Part shown: piece after piece, positions 33,526-41,813 of the stretch
Position numbering within the stretch: position 1 is the stretch's first letter
Layout: every line of letters begins with the position of its first letter
DNA from: Paraplanobispora siamensis
GTDB taxonomy: Bacteria; Actinomycetota; Actinomycetes; Streptosporangiales; Streptosporangiaceae
Assembly: GCF_016863175.1 (NCBI RefSeq)
Contig: NZ_BOOJ01000066.1
Coordinates: 19,221 to 83,220 of the forward strand
Direction: 5' to 3'
Length of the DNA: 64,000 nt
Notes under the pieces: generated by a model
Seen by the model: the letters and a program-made list of their open reading frames with translations, nothing else
What the model was told of the DNA's origin: nothing
The model's database searches: none
Position numbers and translations under genes: made by a program

Positions 33526-35946
33526 TCACCGCTTCCAGAACGGACGCCGCTTCTTCTCCTGTCCTCCGTCGGTCAAGGTCTCCAGCGTGTGTACGGCCAG
33601 CCGCCACAGCGTGTCCACGTCGGCGGCGGGCTCGGGCGCCGTCAGGTCACGGGCCAGGGCCTCCAGCTCCGGGTGCCCGCCGATGGAGGTGGCCAGCGCC
33701 GTCAACCGGTTGCCGAGATCGGCCAGGTAACGCAGCCGGTCGGCGGAGCGCAGGGACTCGGCGGCCCGCAGCCGCCGCAGCTCCTCGGCCAGCTGGGCCC
33801 GCAGCGCGTCCTGCCCGGCCGGGGCGGGGACGGGAGACGACGGGTACGGCGTGACCATGTGCGGCGGGGGGACCGGGACGGTCGAGCCGGCCACCGGCCC
33901 GTCCGCGCGCGGGAAGAACCGCTCGGTCTCCTCGAACGGGTCGGCGGGGCGCTCCTGCTCCATCCAGTCGAACGCCGCAGGCTGGAACGAGGCGCGGGCG
34001 GCGCCGCCGGGAGCGGCCGGCCGCGGCGCGGCCATGGGCGCGGCGGGCGGCCCGCCCGCGGGAGGCGACATCCACGCCATCGGGGCGGCGGCCATCGGAG
34101 CGGCGGGACCCGTCTCCCAGCCGCTGGGCAGCTCCACCGGCTGGACCACCCGGTGCGCCGGGCCGCCCTCGGCGACCACCCGCGAGTCGATCGCGACGAA
34201 CGCGGTGAAGCGGCAGAGCACGCCGTACCGCAGAGAGGTCGACAGGATCTTCTCCTCGACCGAGTGGTCACCGGCGGCGTAGCGGTCCTCCAGGTCGCGG
34301 AGCCGGGCCCGCGCCCAGATCGAGCGCACCGCGGGGTTGTCCACGCGCGTCCCGGCGATGCGCCGCTCCCACGAGTGCCCGGAGGCGTCCGTGCCGTGCA
34401 GGACCACCGCGCCGGAGGCGGCGCCCCGGTAGCGGCCGTGCACGGTCAGCGGCACGCCGGGGTAGATCGAGCCGAGCCGGCCGGTCTCGCCGGCCACCGG
34501 GTCGAGCCCGTCGCCCTTGAGGGACAGCTCGGTGACCACCGGAGAGCCGATCCTGCGGTGGATGTGCTCCATCGCCTCATCCAGCCGGTCCTCCGACTCC
34601 ACCAGCTCGCACCGGCCCCCGCCCAGGCCGCTCAGCCGGCTCAGGAACCCGGCGTTGACCGCCCGGTCGATGCCGACCGTGTGGACCCGCACCCCGACCA
34701 GGCGGCCGCCGACCTCCTTGATGATCTGGCTCTCGTTGCCGACCTGCCCGTCGGTGACCAGTACCAGGACCCGGTCCCTGGACGGGTCGCCCAGCATCGC
34801 GGCGGCCTCGCGCAGCGGGTCGAGCATCTCGGTGCCGCCGCGGGCCTCCAGCCGCGCCAGGTGCTCCACCGCCCGGTAGCGGTTGCGGTCGGAGGCCTCC
34901 ACGAGCCCTCCGTCGAGCCGCTCCGGCCGCTCTACCACGGTGTCGAAGGACAGCACCGCGAACCGGTCGGAGCCGGTCAGGGTGTCGATGATGCGGGCGG
35001 CCGCGCGCCGGGCGGCGACCATCTTCCAGCCGCTCATGCTGCCCGACCGGTCGAGCACGAGCACGACGTCCTTGGGCGTGGCGGTGGGCGGCGCCTGCGG
35101 CGGGACGACGGTCAGCGCGAACGTGCCCTCCTCGCCCTCGGCGTCGGGGACCAGCGCGAGCGAGGAGGAGGCGCCGAACGACAGGCGCAGGATGAAGTCG
35201 CGGTCCAGGCGCTCGCCCGGCTGGAGCCGTACCGTGTCGCCCTCCTGCAGGACCGTGTGCAGGCTGGAGCGGACCTCCTGCAGCTCCAGCCCGGCGGCGT
35301 CGATCGTGGCCGCCAGCGAGAGCCGCACCGGGTTGGGGAAGCCGGGCAGCAGCACGGGCGGGGTGATCCGGGAGGCGTCGGGCACCGCGTCGGTGTCCGG
35401 CGCCCAGCCGTCGCCGGCCTGCTCGCCGTCGAGCGGGACGCCGGGGATGTAGCGGGGGGCGACGACCAGGGGGAAGCGGAAGGTCGCCGCGCCGTCCTCG
35501 TAGGGGAGCGGCTGGTCCAGCGTCAGGTGTACGGTGACCCGCTCGCCCGGCACGATGTTGCCGACCCTGATGGTGAAGACGTCGGGCCGGTCCTCCTCGG
35601 CGATGGCGGCCCGCCTGCCCTCGGCGACGGCCTGGTCGTAGTCGGCCCTGGCCTGGCCGCGCTCCTTGAGCACGCCCTCGACGACCCGCCCGTCGGCCTC
35701 CATCCTGAAGGCCGTCACGGCGGCCCGGTCGGGCAGCGGGAAGATGTAGGTCGCCTCCAGCGCCACGTCGAAGGGGTTGCGGAAGCCCTGGGTCACCTTC
35801 ACTCCGGCGACCAGGCCGGACAGCTCCGCGGTGACGTCGACGCTCTCCAGGGGCAGGTTCCCGCGCTCGGTGGCGAGCGCTCCCAGCCCGGCGTCGGGGA
35901 CCGGCGCGCACTCGTCCGGCCGTAGCGGGGTGATCGAAGTGATCAT
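33526..35946 (-). CDS. VIT and von Willebrand A domain protein
   Basis: An inter-alpha-trypsin-inhibitor (VIT) domain occupies about 1-150 and a VWA domain about 292-465 with an intact MIDAS motif DRSGS (299-303). The C-terminal 250 residues are Pro/Ala-rich and then helical. No signal peptide, so it acts in the cytoplasm, unlike animal counterparts. Function in bacteria is unknown; protein-protein contact through the metal site is likely. The ATG overlaps the stop of the MerR gene (ATGA), and GGAAGGAA is 8 nt upstream. Confidence 0.88.
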   Translation of the reverse strand: MITSITPLRPDECAPVPDAGLGALATERGNLPLESVDVTAELSGLVAGVKVTQGFRNPFDVALEATYIFPLPDRAAVTAFRMEADGRVVEGVLKERGQARADYDQAVAEGRRAAIAEEDRPDVFTIRVGNIVPGERVTVHLTLDQPLPYEDGAATFRFPLVVAPRYIPGVPLDGEQAGDGWAPDTDAVPDASRITPPVLLPGFPNPVRLSLAATIDAAGLELQEVRSSLHTVLQEGDTVRLQPGERLDRDFILRLSFGASSSLALVPDAEGEEGTFALTVVPPQAPPTATPKDVVLVLDRSGSMSGWKMVAARRAAARIIDTLTGSDRFAVLSFDTVVERPERLDGGLVEASDRNRYRAVEHLARLEARGGTEMLDPLREAAAMLGDPSRDRVLVLVTDGQVGNESQIIKEVGGRLVGVRVHTVGIDRAVNAGFLSRLSGLGGGRCELVESEDRLDEAMEHIHRRIGSPVVTELSLKGDGLDPVAGETGRLGSIYPGVPLTVHGRYRGAASGAVVLHGTDASGHSWERRIAGTRVDNPAVRSIWARARLRDLEDRYAAGDHSVEEKILSTSLRYGVLCRFTAFVAIDSRVVAEGGPAHRVVQPVELPSGWETGPAAPMAAAPMAWMSPPAGGPPAAPMAAPRPAAPGGAARASFQPAAFDWMEQERPADPFEETERFFPRADGPVAGSTVPVPPPHMVTPYPSSPVPAPAGQDALRAQLAEELRRLRAAESLRSADRLRYLADLGNRLTALATSIGGHPELEALARDLTAPEPAADVDTLWRLAVHTLETLTDGGQEKKRRPFWKR

Positions 35947-36728
35947 CGTTGGTTTCCTTCCGGAGGGGCGAGTTCGCGCATGCGCAGGGCCGAGACCAGC
36001 GCCCGTGAGGCGGCGCCGATCGCGGCGAGGTCGTCGTCGGAGAGGGGACGGGCGGCGCCGTCGAGCAGGAGCGTCACCCCGGGTGCGAGCCGTACGGCGG
36101 GCACCGCGGTCACGGGGGAGCCGGGAGCGGAGAGCCCGCCGGAAAGCACTGCGGCCTCCGCCCCGTGATCCACCGTCCCGGCCGTACCCGGATCGGCTGT
36201 GCCCGGGTCGGCCGCGCTCAGATCGGCGGCGCTCAGATCGGCGGCGCCTGTCCCTGCCGCGACCGGGGCGGGCGGGTCGGTCCAGAAGCGCGGGCGCGTG
36301 GGCGCTCCCGTGCTGCCGGGTGGTGGCGGCGCACCGGCCGGAGCAGCGGCACCGCTTCGATCCGTCCCGCCGGCCGGACCCTCCGCACCGGCGGGCTCGG
36401 CGAGCGCCGCGGGGGCGTCCGGGACGGTGTGCAGGCGGGCGACCTCCTCCAGGGTCCGGTCCGTGGCCCCGGCCAGCTCGACCTGGATCTCGGCGATGCT
36501 CCTGCCCTGCGCCTGGCGGCGCTTGACGGCGACGAGCTGGAGCAGGTGGCGCCGGCCGTACAGGGCGACCCGCCCGCGCCGGGACAGGGGCGGGTCGAGC
36601 AGGCCGATCGTGGCGTACCACCGGACGAGGCGCTCGTTCGGCACGTCCCTGACCCGGCCGTTGAGCCGTCCGTCCGGGGTGAGCACGGCGGAGGCGTGCT
36701 CCACCAGTTCGCCGATCGTCCATTCCAT
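35943..36728 (-). CDS. MerR-family regulator with long disordered C-terminus
   Basis: The MerR-type winged helix is at residues 1-80 (RLVRWYATIGLLDPP, then YGRRHLLQLVAVKRRQAQGRSIAEIQ). The rest (about 95-210) is Ala/Gly/Pro-rich with no recognisable effector domain. It is coupled to the VIT-VWA gene and has a perfect dyad over its own promoter, so autoregulation is likely. The start giving MEWTIGEL was chosen; an upstream ATG would lie inside the dyad. Confidence 0.85.
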   Translation of the reverse strand: MEWTIGELVEHASAVLTPDGRLNGRVRDVPNERLVRWYATIGLLDPPLSRRGRVALYGRRHLLQLVAVKRRQAQGRSIAEIQVELAGATDRTLEEVARLHTVPDAPAALAEPAGAEGPAGGTDRSGAAAPAGAPPPPGSTGAPTRPRFWTDPPAPVAAGTGAADLSAADLSAADPGTADPGTAGTVDHGAEAAVLSGGLSAPGSPVTAVPAVRLAPGVTLLLDGAARPLSDDDLAAIGAASRALVSALRMRELAPPEGNQR

Positions 36729-36738
36729 GCACTCAGAA

Positions 36739-36763
36739 TGACACTGTAATAATGACAGTGTCA
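36739..36763 (-). promoter_or_regulatory. Perfect 9-bp dyad, probable MerR operator
   Basis: TGACACTGT and ACAGTGTCA are perfect inverted arms separated by AATAATG. The site begins 10 bp upstream of the MerR start codon. It is A/T-rich against the background and includes TTGACA on the transcribed strand at its outer end. Confidence 0.8.
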
Positions 36764-36789
36764 ATATGATGGCGGGTGGCGGACCCGGC

Positions 36790-37776
36790 TCACTTCACGG
36801 CGGTGACCGGACGGGAGGACTGGAACGTCTTGCGATAGGCGCTGGGCGCCACGCCCAGGACGGCGGCCATCTGCTGGCGCAGGGCCGCGCCGGTGCCGAA
36901 GCCCGCGTGCCGGGCGACGAGGTCGACCGGCAGGTCGGTGGTCTCCAGCAGGTGCCGGGCGCGCTCGACGCGTTGCTGGACGATCCACCGGCCGGGGCTC
37001 ATCCCGGTCTCCTCGCGGAAGCGCCGGGTGAAGGTGCGCACGCTCATCTGGACCTGCCCGGCCAGCGCGCGCAGGTCGAGCCGCTCGTCCAGGTGCGCCA
37101 TCGCCCAGACCCGCGCGGGGGCGGTGGAGGCGTCGGGCGTGGCCGGGACCGGGTGCTCGATGTACTGCGCCTGACCGCCCGGCCGCCACGGCGGCATCAC
37201 GCAGCGGCGCGCCACGCGGTTGCCGACCTCGCTGCCGTGGTCGCTGCGCACGACGTGCAGGCACAGGTCGACGCCCGCGCCGACGCCGGCCGAGGTGAGG
37301 ATGTCGCCGTCGTCGACGAACAGGATGTCCGGGTCGAGCTCGACGAGGGGGAACAGCTCGCGGAAGCGCCCGGCGTGCATCCAGTGCGTGGTCGCCGGCC
37401 TGCCGTCGAGCAGCCCGGCCGCGGCCAGCGCGAACGCCCCGGTGCAGATCGACATGACGCGGCAGGCGCGGGCGGCGGCGGTCAGCGCGTCCGCGACCTC
37501 CGGCGGGAGCGTCCCCGACCGCATCGCCTCGCCGGTCCCGTCGAAGCCCGGCACCACCACGGTGTCGGCCCGCGCCACCTCGTCCAGGCCGTACTCGGGC
37601 ACGACCTGGAACCCCGCGGACGTCCGCACCGGCCGCGCGCCCGGGCTGCAGACCCGGACCCGGTAGAGGCGCCGGTCCTGCTCGTCGCGGGCGGCGCCGA
37701 AGATCTGCGTCACGGTGCCCAGGTCGAAGGGGACCAGGCCGTCGAGGACGAGGACGGCGATGCGGTGAGGTTCCAT
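36790..37776 (-). CDS. GlxA family regulator (DJ-1/PfpI plus AraC domains)
   Basis: N-terminal DJ-1/PfpI-like domain (to about 190) with Cys in SICTGAFAL at the nucleophile elbow, and C-terminal AraC domain (about 220-325) with two helix-turn-helix units (LDLRALAGQVQMSVRTFTRRF and LPVDLVARHAGFGTGAALRQQM). Divergent from an MFS gene, its likely target. The ligand is unknown. Confidence 0.92.
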   Translation of the reverse strand: MEPHRIAVLVLDGLVPFDLGTVTQIFGAARDEQDRRLYRVRVCSPGARPVRTSAGFQVVPEYGLDEVARADTVVVPGFDGTGEAMRSGTLPPEVADALTAAARACRVMSICTGAFALAAAGLLDGRPATTHWMHAGRFRELFPLVELDPDILFVDDGDILTSAGVGAGVDLCLHVVRSDHGSEVGNRVARRCVMPPWRPGGQAQYIEHPVPATPDASTAPARVWAMAHLDERLDLRALAGQVQMSVRTFTRRFREETGMSPGRWIVQQRVERARHLLETTDLPVDLVARHAGFGTGAALRQQMAAVLGVAPSAYRKTFQSSRPVTAVK

Positions 37777-37848
37777 GGCCGGATCCTTTCACATGATGGC
37801 TTTCCGGCCACTGGTCCCGCGGGTGGCACATGCCTGACCCTTGACTCC

Positions 37849-39273
37849 ATGACACGGACAGGAGCACGTCCCAGGCTGCACTGGGCATGGACGGTGGCCG
37901 CGGTGACGTTCGTGGCGCTGGTGGGCGCGGCCGGTTTCCGGGCCACCCCCGGCGCGCTGATCGAGCCGCTGCAGCGGGAGTTCGGCTGGAGCAAGGGCAC
38001 GATCTCGCTGGCCGTGTCGGTCAACCTGCTGCTGTTCGGGCTCACGGCGCCGTTCGCCGCGGCCCTGATGGACCGATTCGGCATCCGCAAGGTGATCGCG
38101 TGCGCGCTGTCGCTGGTGGCCCTGGGCAGCGGCCTGACGGTGTTCATGACGACGAGCTGGCAGCTCGTCCTGCTGTGGGGCGTGCTGGTCGGGCTGGGGA
38201 CCGGGTCGATGGCGCTGGCGCTGGTGGCGACGGTCACCGGTCGGTGGTTCGTACGGCACCGCGGCCTGGTGACCGGGGTGCTCACCGCCGGCGGCGCGAC
38301 CGGCCAGCTGGTGTTCCTGCCGCTGGTGGCGGCGCTGTCGGAGGCCCACGGCTGGCGGGCCGCCTCCCTGGTGACCGCCGGCGCCGCGCTGGCCGTCGTC
38401 CCCCCGGTGCTGTTGCTGCTCAGGGAACGCCCGGCCGACGTGGGCCTGACGCCGTACGGCGCCGCGGAGCCCGAGCCGGTCCCCGCCCCCGGCCCGGAGG
38501 CCCGGCCGGGGGCCGGTCCCGCGCCAGGCGCCGCGGCGGGAGCCGGTCCCGCACGGAGTGTGGAAGCCGGTCCCGGGCAGAGCGCCGCGCAGGCTTCCGG
38601 GCCCGCGGTCGGCCCGGCCCGGCGGGCGATCGGCGCGCTGAGGGACGCGGCCGGGACCAGGACGTTCTGGTTCCTGGCCGCCGGGTTCGCGATCTGCGGC
38701 GCGACGACCAACGGCCTGGTCGGCACGCACTTCATCCCCGCGGCGCACGACCACGGGATGCCCGTGACCACCGCCGCCGGCCTGCTCGCGCTGGTCGGGA
38801 TCTTCGACATCGCCGGGACCGTGTTCTCCGGGTGGCTCACCGACCGCGTCGACTCGCGGATCCTGCTGGCCGTCTACTACGCGCTGCGCGGGGCGTCCCT
38901 GCTGGTGCTGCCGCAGCTCTTCGCGGAGTCCGCGCATCCGAGCATGCTGGTGTTCATCATCTTCTACGGCCTCGACTGGGTGGCCACCGTACCGCCCACC
39001 GTCGCCCTGTGCCGGGAGCACTTCGGTGAGGCGGGGCCGGTGGTGTTCGGGTGGGTCTTCGCCTCGCACCAGATCGGCGCGGCCCTGGCGGCGACCGCGG
39101 CGGGGCTGACCAGGGACCACTTCGGCGACTACGCGCCCGCCTGGTACGTCGCCGGCGCGCTGAGCATCGTGGCCGCCGTGGTGTCGATGCAGATCAGGCG
39201 GAGGGCCCGGCCGGAGGAGGGCCGCCCGGGCCCCCTCGCCGCCGACCTCGCGGCGGAACCCGCCGGTCGCTGA
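37849..39273 (+). CDS. MFS transporter (OFA/MCT-like) with Ala-Pro-Gly central loop
   Basis: Twelve membrane helices; the A-motif equivalent MDRFGIRKV follows helix 2. The similarity to monocarboxylate/oxalate-formate antiporter-like MFS proteins is only general. The cytoplasmic loop between helices 6 and 7 (about 203-262) is an unusual Ala/Gly/Pro-rich insert of repeated PGP-A-like blocks. Likely controlled by the divergent GlxA-type regulator. No Shine-Dalgarno precedes the ATG; the start follows the first helix. Confidence 0.87.
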   Translation: MTRTGARPRLHWAWTVAAVTFVALVGAAGFRATPGALIEPLQREFGWSKGTISLAVSVNLLLFGLTAPFAAALMDRFGIRKVIACALSLVALGSGLTVFMTTSWQLVLLWGVLVGLGTGSMALALVATVTGRWFVRHRGLVTGVLTAGGATGQLVFLPLVAALSEAHGWRAASLVTAGAALAVVPPVLLLLRERPADVGLTPYGAAEPEPVPAPGPEARPGAGPAPGAAAGAGPARSVEAGPGQSAAQASGPAVGPARRAIGALRDAAGTRTFWFLAAGFAICGATTNGLVGTHFIPAAHDHGMPVTTAAGLLALVGIFDIAGTVFSGWLTDRVDSRILLAVYYALRGASLLVLPQLFAESAHPSMLVFIIFYGLDWVATVPPTVALCREHFGEAGPVVFGWVFASHQIGAALAATAAGLTRDHFGDYAPAWYVAGALSIVAAVVSMQIRRRARPEEGRPGPLAADLAAEPAGR

Positions 39274-39308
39274 ACCCGGGGCCTCTCTCGCGAGGCCCCG
39301 GCTCTGAA

Positions 39309-39340
39309 TTGACAAATTAATTTTTCTATTCTTCCATGGA
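39309..39340 (+). promoter_or_regulatory. A/T-rich promoter of ArsR-type regulator
   Basis: TTGACA stands at 39309 in a 30-bp A/T-rich block (AATTGACAAATTAATTTTTC) that is exceptional in this DNA. AATT-GACA-AATT forms a small dyad that could be the regulator's own site. A -10 box is not clear (TATTCT at 39327 is too close). Confidence 0.45.
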
Positions 39341-39358
39341 GGTGTGCCCGCGACAGAG

Positions 39359-40003
39359 ATGACGCTCATGGACGAGCCCGACCGCCTCCGGGTGGCGCTC
39401 ACTCCCATCCGCCGGAAGCTGCTGGCGCGCCTGCGGGAGCCGGCGTCGGCCGCCCGGCTCGCGGCCGAGCTCGACCTGCCCCGCCAGCGGGTGAACTACC
39501 ACTTCAAGGCCCTGGAGCAGGCCGGGCTGATCGAGCTGGTCGAGGAGCGCCCGCGGCGGGGGTTCGCCGAGAGGATCATGCGGGCCACCGCCAACGCCTT
39601 CCTCGTCGACCCCGGCGTGCTGTCGTCCGCCGAGACCGGCGGGCCGCCGGACGGCGAGACCGGCGGGTCCGGCGCGTCGTCCAGCGCCGGATCCGGCGAC
39701 GGCTTCGAGCGCATCGCCGACCGGTACGCCGCCGAGCACCTCGTCGAGGTGGCCGCCGGCACCGTGCGCGAGGTCACCCGCATGGCCGCCGCGGCCGACC
39801 GGCGGGGCGTCCGGCTGCTCACCTTCACCCTCGAGGCCGAGGTGCGGTTCGAGGCCCCGGGCGACGTGCACCGCTTCACCGACGAGCTCGCCGAGGCGGT
39901 CGCGCAGGTCGCCGCCCGGTTCGACACCCCCGGCGGGCGGTCCTACCGCCTCGTCGCCGGGGGACATCCCACTCCCCGTCAAGGAGCCGAAGATGACAGA
40001 TGA
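39359..40003 (+). CDS. ArsR-type winged-helix regulator
   Basis: HTH_20-type DNA-binding domain at the N-terminus (LTPIRRKLLARL, then AARLAAELDLPRQRVNYHFKAL) and a C-terminal half of SRPBCC-associated type. The start is uncertain: GTG 39344, ATG 39359 and ATG 39368 are all possible, none with ideal spacing from the GGAGG at 39338. It overlaps the following SRPBCC gene by 11 bp, a common regulator-effector pair. Confidence 0.82.
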   Translation: MTLMDEPDRLRVALTPIRRKLLARLREPASAARLAAELDLPRQRVNYHFKALEQAGLIELVEERPRRGFAERIMRATANAFLVDPGVLSSAETGGPPDGETGGSGASSSAGSGDGFERIADRYAAEHLVEVAAGTVREVTRMAAAADRRGVRLLTFTLEAEVRFEAPGDVHRFTDELAEAVAQVAARFDTPGGRSYRLVAGGHPTPRQGAEDDR

Positions 40004-40727
40004 GCAGCCCTTCTTCGTCGAGGTCACGATCTCGGCCCCCGTCGAGGAGGTGTGGGAGGCCCTGCGCGACACCGACCAGCTCCGCCGCTGGCACGGGTGG
40101 CACTGCGAGGAGCTCGACAAGGAGATCGAGTTCATCTACCACCAGAACGTCGTCGAGTCCGCCGCCGAGCATCGGCTGGAGGTCCAGGGCGGTGACCGCT
40201 TCGAGCTGACCGACCTCGGCGGCCGGACCCTGCTCCGGCTGACCCGCCCCCCGCGTGGCAGCAACCCCGACAGCTCGGAGTGGGAGGTCTACTACGACGA
40301 CATGACCGAGGGCTGGATCACCTTCGTCCACCAGCTCAAGTTCGCCCTGGAACGGCATCCGGGCACCGATCGGCGGACCGTGTTCCTGTCCGGCGGGGGA
40401 GGGGAACCGGTTCTGCGGGCCGCCGGTCTGACGGCCGTGGCCGGGGCGGACCCCGGGAGCCCGTACGAACTGGACGGCCCGGCCGGGGAGAGGCTGAACG
40501 GCGAGGTGTGGTTCCGCTCGGCCCGCCAGCTCGGTCTCACCGTGGCCGACTGGGGCGACGGCCTGCTGGTGGCGGTGCAGAACCCGGTCCCGCCCGGGAA
40601 GTCCGAGGGCGGCGCCATGATGGTGCTCACCGCCTACGGCCTCGACGACGTCGCGTTCTCCGAGCTGGAGGCGCGCTGGACCGCCTGGTGGAACCAGGCC
40701 TTCGAGACCGGGTCGGCGCAGGCGTAG
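39993..40727 (+). CDS. SRPBCC (AHSA1-like) domain protein
   Basis: Activator of Hsp90 ATPase homologue 1-like fold (ISAPVEEVWEALRDTDQLRRWHG at the start), duplicated or extended at the C-terminus to 244 residues. Ligand and function unknown. AAGGAG lies 7 nt before ATG, inside the end of the regulator gene. Confidence 0.87.
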   Translation: MTDEQPFFVEVTISAPVEEVWEALRDTDQLRRWHGWHCEELDKEIEFIYHQNVVESAAEHRLEVQGGDRFELTDLGGRTLLRLTRPPRGSNPDSSEWEVYYDDMTEGWITFVHQLKFALERHPGTDRRTVFLSGGGGEPVLRAAGLTAVAGADPGSPYELDGPAGERLNGEVWFRSARQLGLTVADWGDGLLVAVQNPVPPGKSEGGAMMVLTAYGLDDVAFSELEARWTAWWNQAFETGSAQA

Positions 40728-40742
40728 CCATCGGCTCCCGGG

Positions 40743-41198
40743 TCAGCCGTCGTGCTCCTCCAGGGCGCGGATCAGGCCGTTCAGGCCGAGGGTCAGGCCT
40801 TCGCGTTCGGCGGGGGTGAGGGCGTCGAGCAGGGCGGCGTGCGTGCGGTGGAACTCCCTGCCGATGCTCTCGGTGGCGGCCCGTCCCTCGGGGGTCAGGC
40901 CCAGACGGTAGAAACGCCGGTTGTCCGGGTCGCGCTCGCGTGACAGCCAGCCCCGCCGCTCCAGTGCCGCGGCGAGCCGGCTCACCGTGCTCTTCTCCAG
41001 GCCGAGCCGGGCGGCGAGCTCGTTCTGGGAGAGCGTGTCGGCGTCGCCCAGCTCGCCCAGGGCGAATATCTCCGACATGGAGACGCGCAGTTCGGTGTGC
41101 CCGTGCGGTTCGAGCAGCCGGCCCGTGCGGGCCAGCAGCCGGAACAGGCGGCGGAGGTCGTCGTCGGGGAATCCGCTCCTGGGAGTTGTGTCGTACAA
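40743..41198 (-). CDS. MarR family regulator, TTG start inside its operator
   Basis: Normal 151-residue MarR protein (LSQNELAARLGLEKSTVSRLAAALERRGWLSR; wing DPDNRRFYRLGLT). An in-frame TAG precedes the TTG, so this is the most upstream start possible, and AGGA lies 7 nt before it. The TTG lies within one of two dyads shared with the divergent methyltransferase gene, indicating tight autoregulation. Confidence 0.88.
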   Translation of the reverse strand: MYDTTPRSGFPDDDLRRLFRLLARTGRLLEPHGHTELRVSMSEIFALGELGDADTLSQNELAARLGLEKSTVSRLAAALERRGWLSRERDPDNRRFYRLGLTPEGRAATESIGREFHRTHAALLDALTPAEREGLTLGLNGLIRALEEHDG

Positions 41199-41243
41199 CT
41201 ATCAGTCCTATGGTTGGTGCCAGAAGAGTTGTGCTACACAACT
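41184..41243. promoter_or_regulatory. Two 17-bp MarR operators
   Basis: AGTTGTGCTACACAACT (41227-41243) is a perfect dyad around CTA, and AGTTGTGTCGTACAACT (41184-41200) is the same element with one mismatch. Centres are 43 bp apart, about four helical turns. One overlaps the marR start and the other lies just before the ribosome site of the methyltransferase gene. Confidence 0.85.
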
Positions 41244-41255
41244 ATAGGAGGACCG

Positions 41256-41813
41256 ATGGGTCTGCACGGCACCATGTTCGGGTTCTTCAACCAGCCCCGC
41301 TTCTACGACCGGATGAGCAGGGTCTTCGGATTCCGGCCCGTCTACACGCGGACCGTCGCCGACGTCGCGGGAGCCTCGCTGCCCGGCGGCGGGCGGGTGC
41401 TGGACGTGGGGACCGGGCCGGGACGGGTTCCGGCGGCGATCGCGCGGCGGTGCCCCGGCCTCCACGTCGAGGGGCTGGACCTGTCCGCCGAAATGATCGA
41501 CTACGCGCGGCGCACGGCGGGAACGGACGACCGGCTGAACTTCACCGTCGGCGACGTCGCCCACCTGCCCTATGACGACGACGCCTTCGATCTCGTCGTG
41601 TCGACCATGAGCCAGCACCACTGGGCCGACGCCGAGGCGGGGGTCCGCGAGCTCGCCCGCGTGCTGCGCCCCGGCGGGCAGGTGTGGATCTACGACTTCC
41701 GCCCCGCCCTGCGACGGGCCGAGGCCGCCGCCCAGGCCGCCTTCACCGGCCATACGATCCGGCGTGAGCGCATCAGCGCCCTCGTCGGCCGGCTCGTGGT
41801 CCGGCCCGCATGA
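41256..41813 (+). CDS. Class I SAM-dependent methyltransferase
   Basis: SAM-binding motif I VLDVGTGPGRVP (about 48-59), acidic motif II GLDLSAEM and post-motif DLVVSTMSQHHW: a Methyltransf_11 protein of unknown substrate. AGGAGG is 5 nt before the ATG. The next gene overlaps by ATGA, so the two are co-translated and both should be released by the MarR ligand. Confidence 0.9.
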   Translation: MGLHGTMFGFFNQPRFYDRMSRVFGFRPVYTRTVADVAGASLPGGGRVLDVGTGPGRVPAAIARRCPGLHVEGLDLSAEMIDYARRTAGTDDRLNFTVGDVAHLPYDDDAFDLVVSTMSQHHWADAEAGVRELARVLRPGGQVWIYDFRPALRRAEAAAQAAFTGHTIRRERISALVGRLVVRPA

